A stretch of DNA of 34,966 nucleotides from Pseudomonadota bacterium (GCA_023460715.1 JAEWPH010000147.1:1-34966); one strand, 5' to 3'; positions 19,565 through 28,275 are shown, numbered from the stretch's first letter. The notes: generated by a model not told the origin, from the letters alone. Numbers and translations: made by a program.

Positions 19565-22417
19565 ATGTCCAGCCTGCCTATCGAGCCTCCCGAGATGCCG
19601 CCCTTCCTGCGGGGCGGCAGCATCATGGGAGGCCTGATCGCCGAGGTCGACTGGGCCGCCACGGCACTGGGCCCGCTGGAACAGTGGGGCCCATCACTGC
19701 GTGCCACCGTCGCGCTCATGCTGCGCGCCGATGTCCCCATGGCACTGCTGTGGGGCCGCACCGGCGTCATGCTCTACAACGACCCGTACATCGACATCGC
19801 CCACCAGCGGCACCCGGTGTGCCTGGGCGTCTCGGTCTTCGACGCGTGGCCCGAGGTGGCGGGCTTCAACCAACGCGTGATCGAACACTGCCTAGCCGGC
19901 CACACCCTGCGCTACACCGACCAGGAGTTCACCTTCCTGCGCCGCGGCACGCCCGAGCAGGTGTGGCTGGACCTGAACTATTCCCCCGTTCCCGATGAGG
20001 ACGGCGAACCGGCAGGGGTGCTGGTGCTCCTCACCGAAACCACCGAACGCGTGCGAGCCGACCAGCAGGCGCAGAACGAGCGCGAACGCCTGCGCCACAT
20101 GTTCGCGCAGGCACCGGGCTTCATGTGCCTGCTCTCCGGGCCCGAGCACGTGTTCGCGCAGGCCAACACCGCCTACATCCAGCTCGTGGGCGGCCGTGAT
20201 GTGATCGGCCAGCGGGTGCGCGACGCGCTGCCCGAGCTGGCCGGCCAGGGCTTCCTGGAGGCGCTGGACACGGTCTACACCACCGGCGCGCCAATCCACG
20301 GCGAAGGCCGCCCCGCCCTGCTGCAGCGCGAACCCGGCGGGCCGCTGGAAACGCGGTACGTGGACTTCGTGTTCCAGCCCATGCGCAACGACGACGGCTC
20401 GGTGGTGGGCATCTTCGTGCAGGGCTCCGACGTCACCGAGCGCCACAGCGCGCAGGAGGGCTTGCGCCTGAGCGAAACGCGGCTGCGCAGCCTGGTGCAG
20501 GCGATGCCGCACCCGGTCTGGAACGCTGGCGCCGATGGCCAGGTGTTCTGGGTCAACGACCGCATGGCCCAGGCGACGGGTCTGGCGGCCGAGCAGCTGC
20601 TGGGCGAAGACTGGGCCGCCATCGTCCACCCGGACGACCTGCCCGCCGTGCAAGAGAGCTGGGCCCAGTCCCGCGCCCACGGAACAACGCAGGAAATCGA
20701 ATGGCGCATGCGCTGCGCCGACGGCAGCTACCGCTGGCACCTGGCGCGCTCGGTGCCGGTGCGGGGGGAAGACGGCCAGGTGCTGAACTGGGTTGGCACC
20801 CACACCGACATCGACGACCAGAAGTCTGCCGCGCACATGCTCGGCAACCTGAATCAGCTGCTGGAGCAGCAGCTGGCCGAGCGCACCGCCGACCGCGACC
20901 GCATGTGGCAGCTGTCCACCGACGTGATGGTGGTCACCGACCTGGGCGGCCACGTGCTGTCGGCCAACCCGGCCTTCACCCGGGTGCTGGGCTGGACCTC
21001 CTGCGAACTGCTCGGCCGCGAGCTGTGCTCCCTCCAACACCCTGACGACGCCCAGCGCAGCCTCGAGCTGTGGAACGCGCCCAACCCCTGCCCCACCACG
21101 CTGCGCTGGGAAAGCCGCTACCGCCACAGCGATGGCAGCTACCGCACGCTGGAATGGGTGGCCGTGCGCGATGCCCACTACATGCACGGCGTGGGCCGTG
21201 ACGTGACGGCCGACCGTGCCGCGGCAGCCACGCTGCGCCGCACCGAGGCGGCGCTGTACCAGGCGCAGAAGATGGAAACGGTGGGCCAGCTCACCGGTGG
21301 CGTGGCACACGACTTCAACAACCTGCTGCAGGTCATCTCCGGCAATCTGCAACTGCTGTCGCGGGTGGCGAAGCTCGACGATCGCTCCAGCAAGTTCGTG
21401 TCGAACGCGCTGTCGGGTGTGCAGCGCGGGGCCAAGCTGGCCAGCCAGCTGCTCGCCTTCGCCCGCCGCCAGCCGCTGGAGCCGCGCGCCGTCCACCTGG
21501 GCCGTTTCATTGCCGGCATGGAAGAAATGCTGGGCCGCACCCTGGGCGAGGCGGTGGAGATTTCGACCGCCAGCGACCCCGATCTGTGGCACTGCGCCGT
21601 CGATCCCGCCCAGGCCGAAAACGCCGTGCTCAACTTGGTGCTGAACGCGCGCGACGCCATGCCCCAGGGCATGGGCCGCATCACACTCACGGCCGCCAAC
21701 GCACACCTGGACGAGGCGACCGTGCGCGCGCACCCGGAGCTGCAGGCCGGCCCCTATGTGATGCTGTCCGTGGAAGACAACGGCAGCGGCATGGCGCCCG
21801 ACGTGCTCGCCAAGGTGTTCGAACCCTTCTTCTCCACCAAGCCAGACGGCAAGGGCACGGGCCTGGGCCTGTCCATGGTCTACGGCTTCGTGGCGCAGTC
21901 GGGCGGCCACATCGCCATCGACAGCGTGGAGGGCCAGGGCACGACCGTGCGCCTGTACCTGCCATGCACCGACGCACCGCCCGAGGAACCGGCCCCGCTG
22001 CCCGTGCCCGACGACACGCTGGGCACCGGCACCATCCTGGTGGCCGAAGACGACGAGGCCGTGCGCCAGGCCGTGGTGGAGATGCTGTCGCACATGGGCT
22101 ACCGCGTGCTGCAGGCCCGCGACGCGGCCTCGGCGCTGGCCATCGTGGAGGCCGGCGAGTCCATCGACCTGCTGTTCACCGATGTGGTCATGCCCGGACC
22201 GCTGCGCAGCCCCGAACTCGCCCGCCGCGCCCGCGAACGGCTTCCCGGCCTGGCCGTGTTGTTCACCTCGGGCTACACCCGCCAGGCCATCGAACACGAC
22301 GGCCGGCTGGATGCGGGGGTAGAGCTGCTCAGCAAGCCCTACACCGAAGAGGCCCTGCGCCAGCGAATCCGCGCCGTGCTCGCCCAGCACCGCGCGATGC
22401 CGCCGCAATCGGCCTGA
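19565..22417 (+). CDS. Soluble multi-PAS hybrid histidine kinase with C-terminal receiver
   Basis: The 950-residue product has no membrane segment. Sensor part: a family-typical N-terminal PAS-like region (IMGGLIAEVDWAATALGPLEQW from ~20, to ~160), then PAS domains at ~175-293, ~300-418 and ~440-550. Kinase part: the H-box GGVAHDFNNLLQVI has phosphoacceptor H582; the N-box NAVLNLVLNARDAM includes N694; the G1 box is DNGSGM (738-743) and the G2 box GTGLGLS (764-770). The receiver (~822-940) has acidic pocket D829/D830, phosphoacceptor D873 (FTDVVMPG), T901 and K924. Every catalytic residue is present. Such kinases often sense light or redox through PAS cofactors; I see no decisive cofactor motif. 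No separate response regulator is nearby, so the output partner is unknown. No ribosome site precedes the ATG. Confidence 0.93.
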   Translation: MSSLPIEPPEMPPFLRGGSIMGGLIAEVDWAATALGPLEQWGPSLRATVALMLRADVPMALLWGRTGVMLYNDPYIDIAHQRHPVCLGVSVFDAWPEVAGFNQRVIEHCLAGHTLRYTDQEFTFLRRGTPEQVWLDLNYSPVPDEDGEPAGVLVLLTETTERVRADQQAQNERERLRHMFAQAPGFMCLLSGPEHVFAQANTAYIQLVGGRDVIGQRVRDALPELAGQGFLEALDTVYTTGAPIHGEGRPALLQREPGGPLETRYVDFVFQPMRNDDGSVVGIFVQGSDVTERHSAQEGLRLSETRLRSLVQAMPHPVWNAGADGQVFWVNDRMAQATGLAAEQLLGEDWAAIVHPDDLPAVQESWAQSRAHGTTQEIEWRMRCADGSYRWHLARSVPVRGEDGQVLNWVGTHTDIDDQKSAAHMLGNLNQLLEQQLAERTADRDRMWQLSTDVMVVTDLGGHVLSANPAFTRVLGWTSCELLGRELCSLQHPDDAQRSLELWNAPNPCPTTLRWESRYRHSDGSYRTLEWVAVRDAHYMHGVGRDVTADRAAAATLRRTEAALYQAQKMETVGQLTGGVAHDFNNLLQVISGNLQLLSRVAKLDDRSSKFVSNALSGVQRGAKLASQLLAFARRQPLEPRAVHLGRFIAGMEEMLGRTLGEAVEISTASDPDLWHCAVDPAQAENAVLNLVLNARDAMPQGMGRITLTAANAHLDEATVRAHPELQAGPYVMLSVEDNGSGMAPDVLAKVFEPFFSTKPDGKGTGLGLSMVYGFVAQSGGHIAIDSVEGQGTTVRLYLPCTDAPPEEPAPLPVPDDTLGTGTILVAEDDEAVRQAVVEMLSHMGYRVLQARDAASALAIVEAGESIDLLFTDVVMPGPLRSPELARRARERLPGLAVLFTSGYTRQAIEHDGRLDAGVELLSKPYTEEALRQRIRAVLAQHRAMPPQSA

Positions 22418-22471
22418 CGGCAGGGCCGCCGGCGCCCGTGCCGGCCCAGCGCTGCACAGGCGCGCTGGCCG

Positions 22472-23761
22472 TTACTTCAGCTTGCCGGTGGACAGATCCA
22501 TGATCATGCGCGTGGCCAGGTAGAGGCGCGGAACGATGGTGTTGATCTGCACGTACTCCGCATCGTTGGAGTGCGCGCCATAGCCCGACAGGCCCATGCC
22601 CTCCACCACGGCCCCTCGGGTCTTCAGCGCCGCAAAGGCGGCGTCTGTGCCGCCCCCCGTGGCTTTTTCCACCACGTTCAGCGGCATGCCCAGCTCCTGG
22701 TAGATCGTCTTGCCGTAGCCGGCGATGCGGCGGGAGGCATCTGTCGCTTCCAGCGGCGGGCGGCGCACTTCAAACTTCAGGCTCACCTTGGCGCCGGGCA
22801 CCACGGTGGTCTTGATCTTTTCCTGCAGCGTCTTCTCCAGGCCATCGAAGTCGGCGACCTTGAGCGCGCGCGCGTCGGCCTGGGCCGTGGCCTCGGCGGG
22901 GATCACGTTGCGGTTGGTGCCGGCCTTGGAGACCGTCCAGTTCAGCTTGAGGCCCTGATCGGACTTGGACAGGTCCTTCATCTGCAGCAGCTGGTGCGAC
23001 AGCTCGTACAGCGCATTCACGCCGTCTTCCGGCTTGGCGCCCGCGTGCGACGACTTGCCCTGGACCGTGAGGTAGGCCGAGCCGATCCCGCTGGTGGCCA
23101 GGCGCAGCGTGCCATCGGTGCCGCCGCCCTCGAAGGAAAACACGGCATCCTGGTCGGCCGCCACGCGGGTGATGGTGCTGCGCCAGCCGGGCGAGCTGAT
23201 TTCCTCGTCACCGTTGATGAGCACCGTGAGCGTGCCGTAGTCCTTGAACTTCAGCTGCTGCAGCATGGCCACGGTGTGCAGGATCAAAGCAACGCCCTGC
23301 TTGTCGTCGGCAATGCCCAGCCCGTAGGCCTTGTCGCCGTCAATGCGAAACGGCTGGTCCTTCAGCATGCCCTTGAGATAGACCGTGTCCATATGGGCGA
23401 TCAGCATGATCTTCTTGCTGCCCGTGCCCTTGAACACGGCCTGTACGGCCGGGCCCACCTTCTCGGGCGTGTCGTCCAGCTTGTAGATATCTGAGGTCTG
23501 CAGCACCTCGGCCGTGCCGCCCAGTTGCTTGAGCTGGCTGGCGATGCGCTCGGCGATCTGGTTCAGGCCCTCGATGTCCTTGCTGCCCGATTCGATATGC
23601 ACCAGGTCGCGCAAGGTGTCCAGCAGCGGCTGCTGCTGCTTCTGGGCCAGGGCGTGCACGTCGGCAACCGGGGCCGACTGCGCCATGCCGGCCAGCAGAG
23701 CAAGCGCCAGCGAGGCCACCAGCGGGCGGACGAACGAAGGGACGGAAGAGGTGGTGTGCAT
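22472..23761 (-). CDS. Secreted M20 family peptidase, glutamate carboxypeptidase (CPG2) type
   Basis: The 429-residue product has an N-terminal signal peptide (~1-30, RPLVASLALALLAGMAQSA, cleaved near AQSA/PVAD) and an M20 dimetal peptidase domain. Metal and catalytic residues line up with carboxypeptidase G2: H123 and D125 (AHMDTV), D152 (GIADDKQG), E186/E187 (NGDEE), E211 (SFEGG) and H397 (YGAHSNDAEYV). A dimerisation lid domain lies at ~225-335. CPG2 enzymes remove C-terminal glutamate from folates and peptides in the periplasm; that substrate is inferred. The ATG at 23761 has AAGGA 7 bases upstream. Codons upstream in frame read through non-coding DNA and would hide the signal peptide. 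It is alone on the minus strand, converging with the kinase gene. Confidence 0.92.
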   Translation of the reverse strand: MHTTSSVPSFVRPLVASLALALLAGMAQSAPVADVHALAQKQQQPLLDTLRDLVHIESGSKDIEGLNQIAERIASQLKQLGGTAEVLQTSDIYKLDDTPEKVGPAVQAVFKGTGSKKIMLIAHMDTVYLKGMLKDQPFRIDGDKAYGLGIADDKQGVALILHTVAMLQQLKFKDYGTLTVLINGDEEISSPGWRSTITRVAADQDAVFSFEGGGTDGTLRLATSGIGSAYLTVQGKSSHAGAKPEDGVNALYELSHQLLQMKDLSKSDQGLKLNWTVSKAGTNRNVIPAEATAQADARALKVADFDGLEKTLQEKIKTTVVPGAKVSLKFEVRRPPLEATDASRRIAGYGKTIYQELGMPLNVVEKATGGGTDAAFAALKTRGAVVEGMGLSGYGAHSNDAEYVQINTIVPRLYLATRMIMDLSTGKLK

Positions 23762-24144
23762 GGGCGGCGGTCCTTTGGAGGGGGAAAAGCGTTGAGTATG
23801 GCTAGCTGCAACCACCGTTGCAGGCAGGCGAGCCATTCGCAATATCCATGCCAAAAACGACCCTAACCCCCGCTACACAAGCGCAAGCAGCTACACATTC
23901 GATAGCAACCACGGTCACCCAGGTGTCAAACCAGTGCGAGCGGACACAGCAGCGGATGTACCCCGCCCTGCACCCTGCTACGCCGCTCAACGCGTCCCAC
24001 GCCCCACGTCGGAAAACGCTGACGCCGCCGCAGGCCCACGGACTGCCAACCATCCAGGGGCGCCCTCGAACAATGCACCCATCCGTTTGAATTGGTTCAC
24101 ACGGTGGAATTCACAACGAGTCACAACGAACAAAGGAACTCACC
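23762..24144. other. Divergent intergenic region with a partial dispersed repeat
   Basis: This 383-base gap lies between the starts of the M20 peptidase (minus) and the DUF3309 gene (plus). Bases ~23862-23910 hold a diverged partial copy of the dispersed repeat: on the minus strand GCTATCGAATGTGTAGCTGC, then TTGCGCTTGTGTAGCG. The remainder is ordinary GC-rich sequence with no believable gene. The last 60 bases (TTGAATTGGTTCACACGG and on) are AT-richer and presumably contain the DUF3309 promoter, which I cannot place precisely. Confidence 0.45.
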
Positions 24145-24303
24145 ATGTCGATCTCCCTGCTGCTGCTCATCATCCTGATCCTGATCCTGATCGGCGTGCT
24201 GCCCACCTGGGGCCACAGCCGCTCGTGGGGCTACGGTCCCAGCGGCGGTATCGGCTTGGTGGTGGTGATCCTGCTGATCCTGCTGCTCATGGGACGGATC
24301 TGA
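24145..24303 (+). CDS. DUF3309 family small hydrophobic protein
   Basis: This 52-residue membrane peptide starts MSISLLLLIILILILIGVLP and continues with a short polar turn TWGHSRSWGYGPSGG and a second hydrophobic segment IGLVVVILLILLLMGRI. The two-helix layout with the W..SR.WGY.PSGG turn is that of DUF3309. Members are small, often abundant, and of unknown function, sometimes linked to envelope stress. AAAGGA lies 7 bases before the ATG. A strong intrinsic terminator follows about 50 bases after the stop, so the gene looks like a complete single-gene transcript. Confidence 0.88.
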   Translation: MSISLLLLIILILILIGVLPTWGHSRSWGYGPSGGIGLVVVILLILLLMGRI

Positions 24304-24352
24304 CCCTGACCAGGCGGCGCCACGGCGCTCGCCCGGTCCGATGCACCCAAGC

Positions 24353-24378
24353 AAAACGGCGCCATCGGCGCCGTTTTT
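24353..24378 (+). terminator. Rho-independent terminator, probably bidirectional
   Basis: AAAACGGCGCC, a 3-base loop ATC, then GGCGCCGTTTT form an 11-base stem followed by T. The T-run is TTTTT on the plus strand and AAAA gives TTTT on the other. It lies between the convergent DUF3309 and EF-hand genes and can end both. Confidence 0.93.
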
Positions 24379-24435
24379 GCGTGCGGGGAGAGACCCGGGC
24401 TCTAGGCCATTCACAGCATTCCAGACGTGCCCGGT

Positions 24436-25014
24436 TCAGGCTACCCTGCGGGTGTGTGCGTCGGCAAAGGCGGTGGTGAACTGCGCAAACTCCTGCGCGC
24501 TGACCTCGCCATTGGCATCGCCCGGGCGGTCCATCAGCCGCATCAGCGCCTGAGAGAAATCGGTCTGCCCCTGGCTGCCCCGGGTCTGGGCCAACCCCTT
24601 CAAGAACTCCGCCTGCGTGATCGTGCCGTCCTGGTTGGCGTCGAAGCCGGCGGTCAGCGTGGCCTTCTCCTCCTCGGACGCGCCGAAGCCGGCCAGCAGC
24701 TTCTGGAAGTCTTCCTTGGACACCGCGGCGGCGTTGGCGTCCCATGCGGCGCCACCCTCGGTGCGGGCCGCTCCGACAAACGGCGTCTTGGTCAGCGAGC
24801 CCTGCAGCGGGCGCGACGCCACGGCGATGCCCCGGTCCGCAAAACCGGCGATGGTGGCCGCATCCTTGCTGAGGCTGAGCACCGCGGACGGGCCGGCCTC
24901 GGCGGCATCACCCGCACCGCGCGCACTGGCAGACGGGGATTTGGCGTTGCCCGAGGACACGTTGTTGAAGACGGTCGAGGCCAGCGTCAGCAGGCCGGAA
25001 ACGAGAGGGGTCAT
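24436..25014 (-). CDS. EF-hand domain protein
   Basis: The 192-residue product is Ala/Ser-rich at the N-terminus (~1-75, low complexity, with a weak hydrophobic start TPLVSGLLTLASTVF but no clear cleavage site). The C-terminal half is helical. One canonical calcium loop is present, DANQDGTITQAE (residues ~123-134, with D1, N3, D5, G6, I8, E12). A second, PGDANGEVSAQE, keeps D3, N5, G6, V8 and E12 but has Pro at position 1 and is probably weakened. A possible degenerate loop lies earlier, near WDANAAAVSKEDF. The role is probably calcium binding or buffering; partners are unknown. The ATG at 25014 has AGGAG about 10 bases upstream. It ends at the bidirectional terminator. Confidence 0.85.
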   Translation of the reverse strand: MTPLVSGLLTLASTVFNNVSSGNAKSPSASARGAGDAAEAGPSAVLSLSKDAATIAGFADRGIAVASRPLQGSLTKTPFVGAARTEGGAAWDANAAAVSKEDFQKLLAGFGASEEEKATLTAGFDANQDGTITQAEFLKGLAQTRGSQGQTDFSQALMRLMDRPGDANGEVSAQEFAQFTTAFADAHTRRVA

Positions 25015-25244
25015 GGCGGCAGCACTCCTGCATCGGAGCAACCCCACGGCCGCCTGCACCACGCAGGCACGGACCCGGCTCGCCCCGTCGCCAAGGGTAG
25101 TGGGAGCCTTCAGCGCGCAGTGGCCGGAAAAGCCGCCGCTTCACCCGGCTGATCCACAGACCGGTGCTCGGTCGCCTATCGCAAAGCGGCGTGGGCAGCG
25201 AACGACCGGGCGGAGCCGCTGTGCCGCCCGTTCACGCCAACCGA

Positions 25245-25847
25245 TCAGGCCGCCACATCCAGCGCCTGGGCTGCCACCAAGGTCACCCGGGGCCCGAAGC
25301 TGGAGATGTTGGGCAGCGTGGCGTTGTGGTGCGCAATCACCTGCTGCGGCGTGATGGCCGCATTGCCGGCCGAGGTGTGGGCATCCGCCACCAGAGTGAC
25401 CGGGTAGCCCAACGCCAGCGCCTTGCGCACGGTGGTGTCCACGCAGAACTCGGTGTGCATGCCGCACACCACCAACTGGGTCACTCCGTTCGCCAGCAGC
25501 TGGTCTTGCAGGTCGGTGCGCAGAAAGGAGTCCGGCGTGGTCTTGCGCACGCGCAGATCGGAGGCTTCGATCTGCAGCCCCTGGGCCAGCTGCCAGTCCG
25601 CCGAACCGTGCTCCAGATAGCCCTGTTGCTCCGACTCATGCTGGATGAAGACGACCGGCCGCCCCGCAGCCCGTGCCTTGGCCGTCACCCCATTGATGCG
25701 CTCGATGGTGCCAGCGCAGTCGTGCGCGGTATCCGGGCCTTGGCACAGGCCCTGCTGCATGTCGATCACGAGGATGGCCGTGTTGCCCGCCGTGGGGGCG
25801 TCAGCCGCGGGAGTGGGAGGTATGGTCGTCGAAGTCATGGAAGGCAT
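25245..25847 (-). CDS. Isochorismatase-like cysteine hydrolase
   Basis: The 200-residue product has the isochorismatase-like fold with the complete triad: D29 (LVIDMQQG), K102 (RKTTPDSF) and C135 (CGMHTEFCVDTT), with the non-prolyl cis-peptide region VCGM just before. Members hydrolyse amides or isochorismate (nicotinamidase, N-carbamoylsarcosine amidase and similar). The short form with MHTEFCVDTT resembles the broad group of uncharacterised cysteine hydrolases, and the substrate cannot be read. The first 20 residues are a Thr/Pro/Ala-rich tail; a second ATG three codons in is equally possible. It starts 48 bases downstream of cycA on the same strand and may be co-transcribed, which would fit amide or amino-acid nitrogen use. 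Confidence 0.88.
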   Translation of the reverse strand: MPSMTSTTIPPTPAADAPTAGNTAILVIDMQQGLCQGPDTAHDCAGTIERINGVTAKARAAGRPVVFIQHESEQQGYLEHGSADWQLAQGLQIEASDLRVRKTTPDSFLRTDLQDQLLANGVTQLVVCGMHTEFCVDTTVRKALALGYPVTLVADAHTSAGNAAITPQQVIAHHNATLPNISSFGPRVTLVAAQALDVAA

Positions 25848-25895
25848 TGCACCATGAAACCCGCCATCCTCTAGCGCGCCCCACCCGCGGTGGCC

Positions 25896-27353
25896 TCAAC
25901 GCTCCACCGGCAGCGCCGCAGCAGCATGTGGTGCCTCACCTGCCGGCGCACCGCCCTGCCCCCGCCGGCGCACGAACTGGTAGGCCACGGCCAGCAGCAC
26001 GAACCACAGCGGCGTGACGATCAGCGCCTGCCGCGTGTCGGCCTCCAGCGCCAGCAGGCCCAGGATGAAGGCGAAGAACGCCAGGCACGCACCGCACATG
26101 AACACGCCGCCCGGCATCTTGTACTGGGACGCCGCATGCAGCGCCGCGCGCTGGCGGCGGTAGCTGATGTACGACAGCAGGATCAGCGACCACACGAACA
26201 TGAAGAGGATGGCGGACACGGTGGTCACCAGCGTGAACGCCTCGACCAGATCCGGCACCACCCACATCAGGAAGGCGCCCGCCAGCAGGCAGATGCACGA
26301 GAACAGCAACCCGCGCGACGGCACGCTGCTCGCCGACAGGCGGCCGAACGACTTCGGCGCATCGCCCTTGAGCGCCAGCCCAAACAGCATGCGGCTGGTG
26401 GAAAACACCCCGCTGTTAGCCGACGAGGCGGCCGACGTCAGCACCACGAAATTGATCACACCCGCAGCCGCCGGCAGGCCGGCCAGCACGAACAGCTCGA
26501 CGAACGGGCTCTTGCCCGGCACCACATCACGCCACGGCGTGACGGCCATGATGGCGATCAGCGCCAGCACGTAGAACACGATGATGCGCACGGGGATGGA
26601 GTTGATCGCGCGCGGCAGCGTGCGCTCCGGGTCTTTCGCTTCGGCAGCCGTGGTGCCCACCAGCTCGATGCCCACGAAGGCGAACACCGCGATCTGGAAC
26701 CCCGCGAAGAAGCCCATCACGCCATGCGGGAACATGCCGCCGTCGTTCCACAGATTGGCCAGGCTGGCCGTGCGGCCCGCAGGCGACTGGAACGCCATGC
26801 CCACCATGTACAGGCCGGTGCCCACCAGCGCCACGATGGCCACGATCTTGATCATGGCGAACCAGAACTCGATCTCGCCAAACAGCTTCACTGTCAACAG
26901 ATTGAGCGACAGCAGCAGCCCCACGCAGCCAAGCGCCGGCGCCCACTGCGGCAAGGTGGGAAACCAGAACTGCGTATAGGCCGATATCGCGATCACATCG
27001 GCAATGCCGGTGACGATCCAGCAGAACCAGTACGTCCACCCCGTGAAGAACCCCGCCCACGGCCCCAGCAGATCGGCCGAGAAATCGATGAACGACTTGT
27101 ATTGCAGGTTGGACAGCAGCAGCTCGCCCATGGCCCGCATCACGAAGAACAGCATCACGCCGATGATCGCGTAGACAAAAACGATGGACGGCCCCGCCAA
27201 GCTGATGGTCTTGCCCGAACCCATGAACAGGCCCGTGCCGATGGCCCCGCCGATGGCGATGAGCTGGATATGGCGGTTGGTGAGATTGCGCTGCAGGTCG
27301 TCGTGTGAAGAGACGTGCGAGCCCTGGCCGGATGGCGGGGCTGTGTGGGTCAT
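25896..27353 (-). CDS. cycA: D-serine/D-alanine/glycine permease CycA
   Basis: The 485-residue, 12-helix amino-acid/polyamine/organocation permease is strikingly similar to E. coli CycA throughout. Examples are NLTNRHIQLIAIGGAIGTGL (~24-43), MGSGKTISLAGPSI, MGELLLSNLQYKSF, GFFAGFQIAVFAFVGIELVG and SAASSANSGVFSTSRMLFGL. CycA imports glycine, D-alanine, D-serine and D-cycloserine by proton symport. The ATG has a GGAG site 6 bases upstream. The C-terminal tail after ~465 is Gly/Ala/Pro-rich and not conserved. Upstream (27426-27482) is a pair of direct repeats that could be an operator. The isochorismatase-like gene follows closely. Confidence 0.93.
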   Translation of the reverse strand: MTHTAPPSGQGSHVSSHDDLQRNLTNRHIQLIAIGGAIGTGLFMGSGKTISLAGPSIVFVYAIIGVMLFFVMRAMGELLLSNLQYKSFIDFSADLLGPWAGFFTGWTYWFCWIVTGIADVIAISAYTQFWFPTLPQWAPALGCVGLLLSLNLLTVKLFGEIEFWFAMIKIVAIVALVGTGLYMVGMAFQSPAGRTASLANLWNDGGMFPHGVMGFFAGFQIAVFAFVGIELVGTTAAEAKDPERTLPRAINSIPVRIIVFYVLALIAIMAVTPWRDVVPGKSPFVELFVLAGLPAAAGVINFVVLTSAASSANSGVFSTSRMLFGLALKGDAPKSFGRLSASSVPSRGLLFSCICLLAGAFLMWVVPDLVEAFTLVTTVSAILFMFVWSLILLSYISYRRQRAALHAASQYKMPGGVFMCGACLAFFAFILGLLALEADTRQALIVTPLWFVLLAVAYQFVRRRGQGGAPAGEAPHAAAALPVER

Positions 27354-27425
27354 GAAAAACTCCGAGAGACGTGCACAAAGAAAACGGTGTACCGAGGATT
27401 CAACGGCACAAATGACGGACGGATC

Positions 27426-27482
27426 AGGAAATAAATTCCGCCATGGGGGACAGCATCATCGACGTTAGGAAAATACCGCCAT
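27426..27482 (-). promoter_or_regulatory. Paired direct repeat upstream of cycA
   Basis: On the minus strand ATGGCGGTATTTTCCT (27482-27467) and ATGGCGGAATTTATTTCCT (27444-27426) are near-identical, with starts 38 bases apart. The second contains the dyad GGAATTTATTTCC. They lie 73-129 bases before the cycA ATG, just after the lipoprotein stop. They could be operator sites; no regulator is identified. Confidence 0.35.
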
Positions 27483-27485
27483 CAG

Positions 27486-28016
27486 TTACGCAGCGCCCGG
27501 CTCCGGCGCAATTGGCTTGGCTATTGACATGAAACCTTGGGCATCCAGTTCCGTACATTCCTTCCACGTTTTTGCTCCAGACGCCCCATACGTGGGCAGT
27601 AGAAGAGGAACGAAGCCTGCCCCACGGATGGGAGCTGCAATGAACTTTGCAGTTGAACCGGTGGCCGCGGAGAGATAGAGAAAACGAATCTCACCCTCTT
27701 TAACGGTGAGAGAAGAGGCAGGATCCGCGTCGGATCGTCCAGATGGAGAAGAAGCGACTTGATAAATGCCTGGATCGATGACGGTTACGGTGTAGGTGGC
27801 CGGAGGAAGTCGGGCGATTTTTTTCTCATCGAAGTAGACGACAACCGTTGAGTCGTCATGCGGAGCCCTCAACAAGTAAACAACGGCCTTGCCTGTTGGC
27901 GGTTCCTGCAACGGAACCGGCAGTGGAAGGTCATGTGGATCGAACGGCTTCTGCGGCATGCAGGCGGAAACCGCAATGGCGAAGGCTAGGAGAACAAGTC
28001 GGCGGAGCACTTGCAT
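27486..28016 (-). CDS. DUF2846-like lipoprotein
   Basis: The 176-residue product has a lipoprotein signal: basic start MQVLRR, a hydrophobic core, and lipobox VSAC with acylated Cys at 19. After a proline-rich spacer comes a domain with TGKAVVYLLRAPHD, VVVYFDEKKIARL, and TYTVTVIDPGIYQV. This is the DUF2846 pattern (gka.VYfyR..., v.vdg..va.L..g.y....v.pG.h). Members are envelope lipoproteins of unknown function. Base composition is visibly more AT-rich than its neighbours, including the 250 bases upstream, suggesting transfer. The ATG at 28016 is chosen because it starts the signal peptide; a longer in-frame start at 28226 would bury it. The ribosome site is weak (AAGG 13 bases up). Confidence 0.85.
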   Translation of the reverse strand: MQVLRRLVLLAFAIAVSACMPQKPFDPHDLPLPVPLQEPPTGKAVVYLLRAPHDDSTVVVYFDEKKIARLPPATYTVTVIDPGIYQVASSPSGRSDADPASSLTVKEGEIRFLYLSAATGSTAKFIAAPIRGAGFVPLLLPTYGASGAKTWKECTELDAQGFMSIAKPIAPEPGAA

Positions 28017-28275
28017 TTTTATGAATGAAACCTTGTGAGAAAAGTAAGCAACGAATCCGAATCCCGCACTAGTCCAGCCCAGTTGGCAATTCGGAATCGC
28101 TATTTGAAGGTTGACGCATATGACGAAGCCATAGGAGAGATCATTTTCTGGCACTCCATCGCACCAACCACACCAGCCGTCTGCGCGATTTTCGCAGCTC
28201 TTTATTGCGTCATTCCGCTGAGACAAACGGGGCCCATTGTTGAAAAGCCGGCGGACATGCTCTCGCTCTCTACTC
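28017..28275. other. AT-richer gap upstream of the lipoprotein gene
   Basis: This 259-base stretch between the lysR stop and the lipoprotein start shares the lower GC of the lipoprotein gene. An 84-codon plus-strand frame and an N-terminal extension of the lipoprotein frame both cross it, but neither has a ribosome site or recognisable protein pattern. It probably holds the lipoprotein promoter; I cannot place it. Confidence 0.4.

Noticed and set aside
19892..22408. Open frame of ~840 codons on the minus strand opposite the hybrid kinase
   Set aside because: Shadow of the kinase gene; His/Gly/Ala/Gln-rich and featureless.
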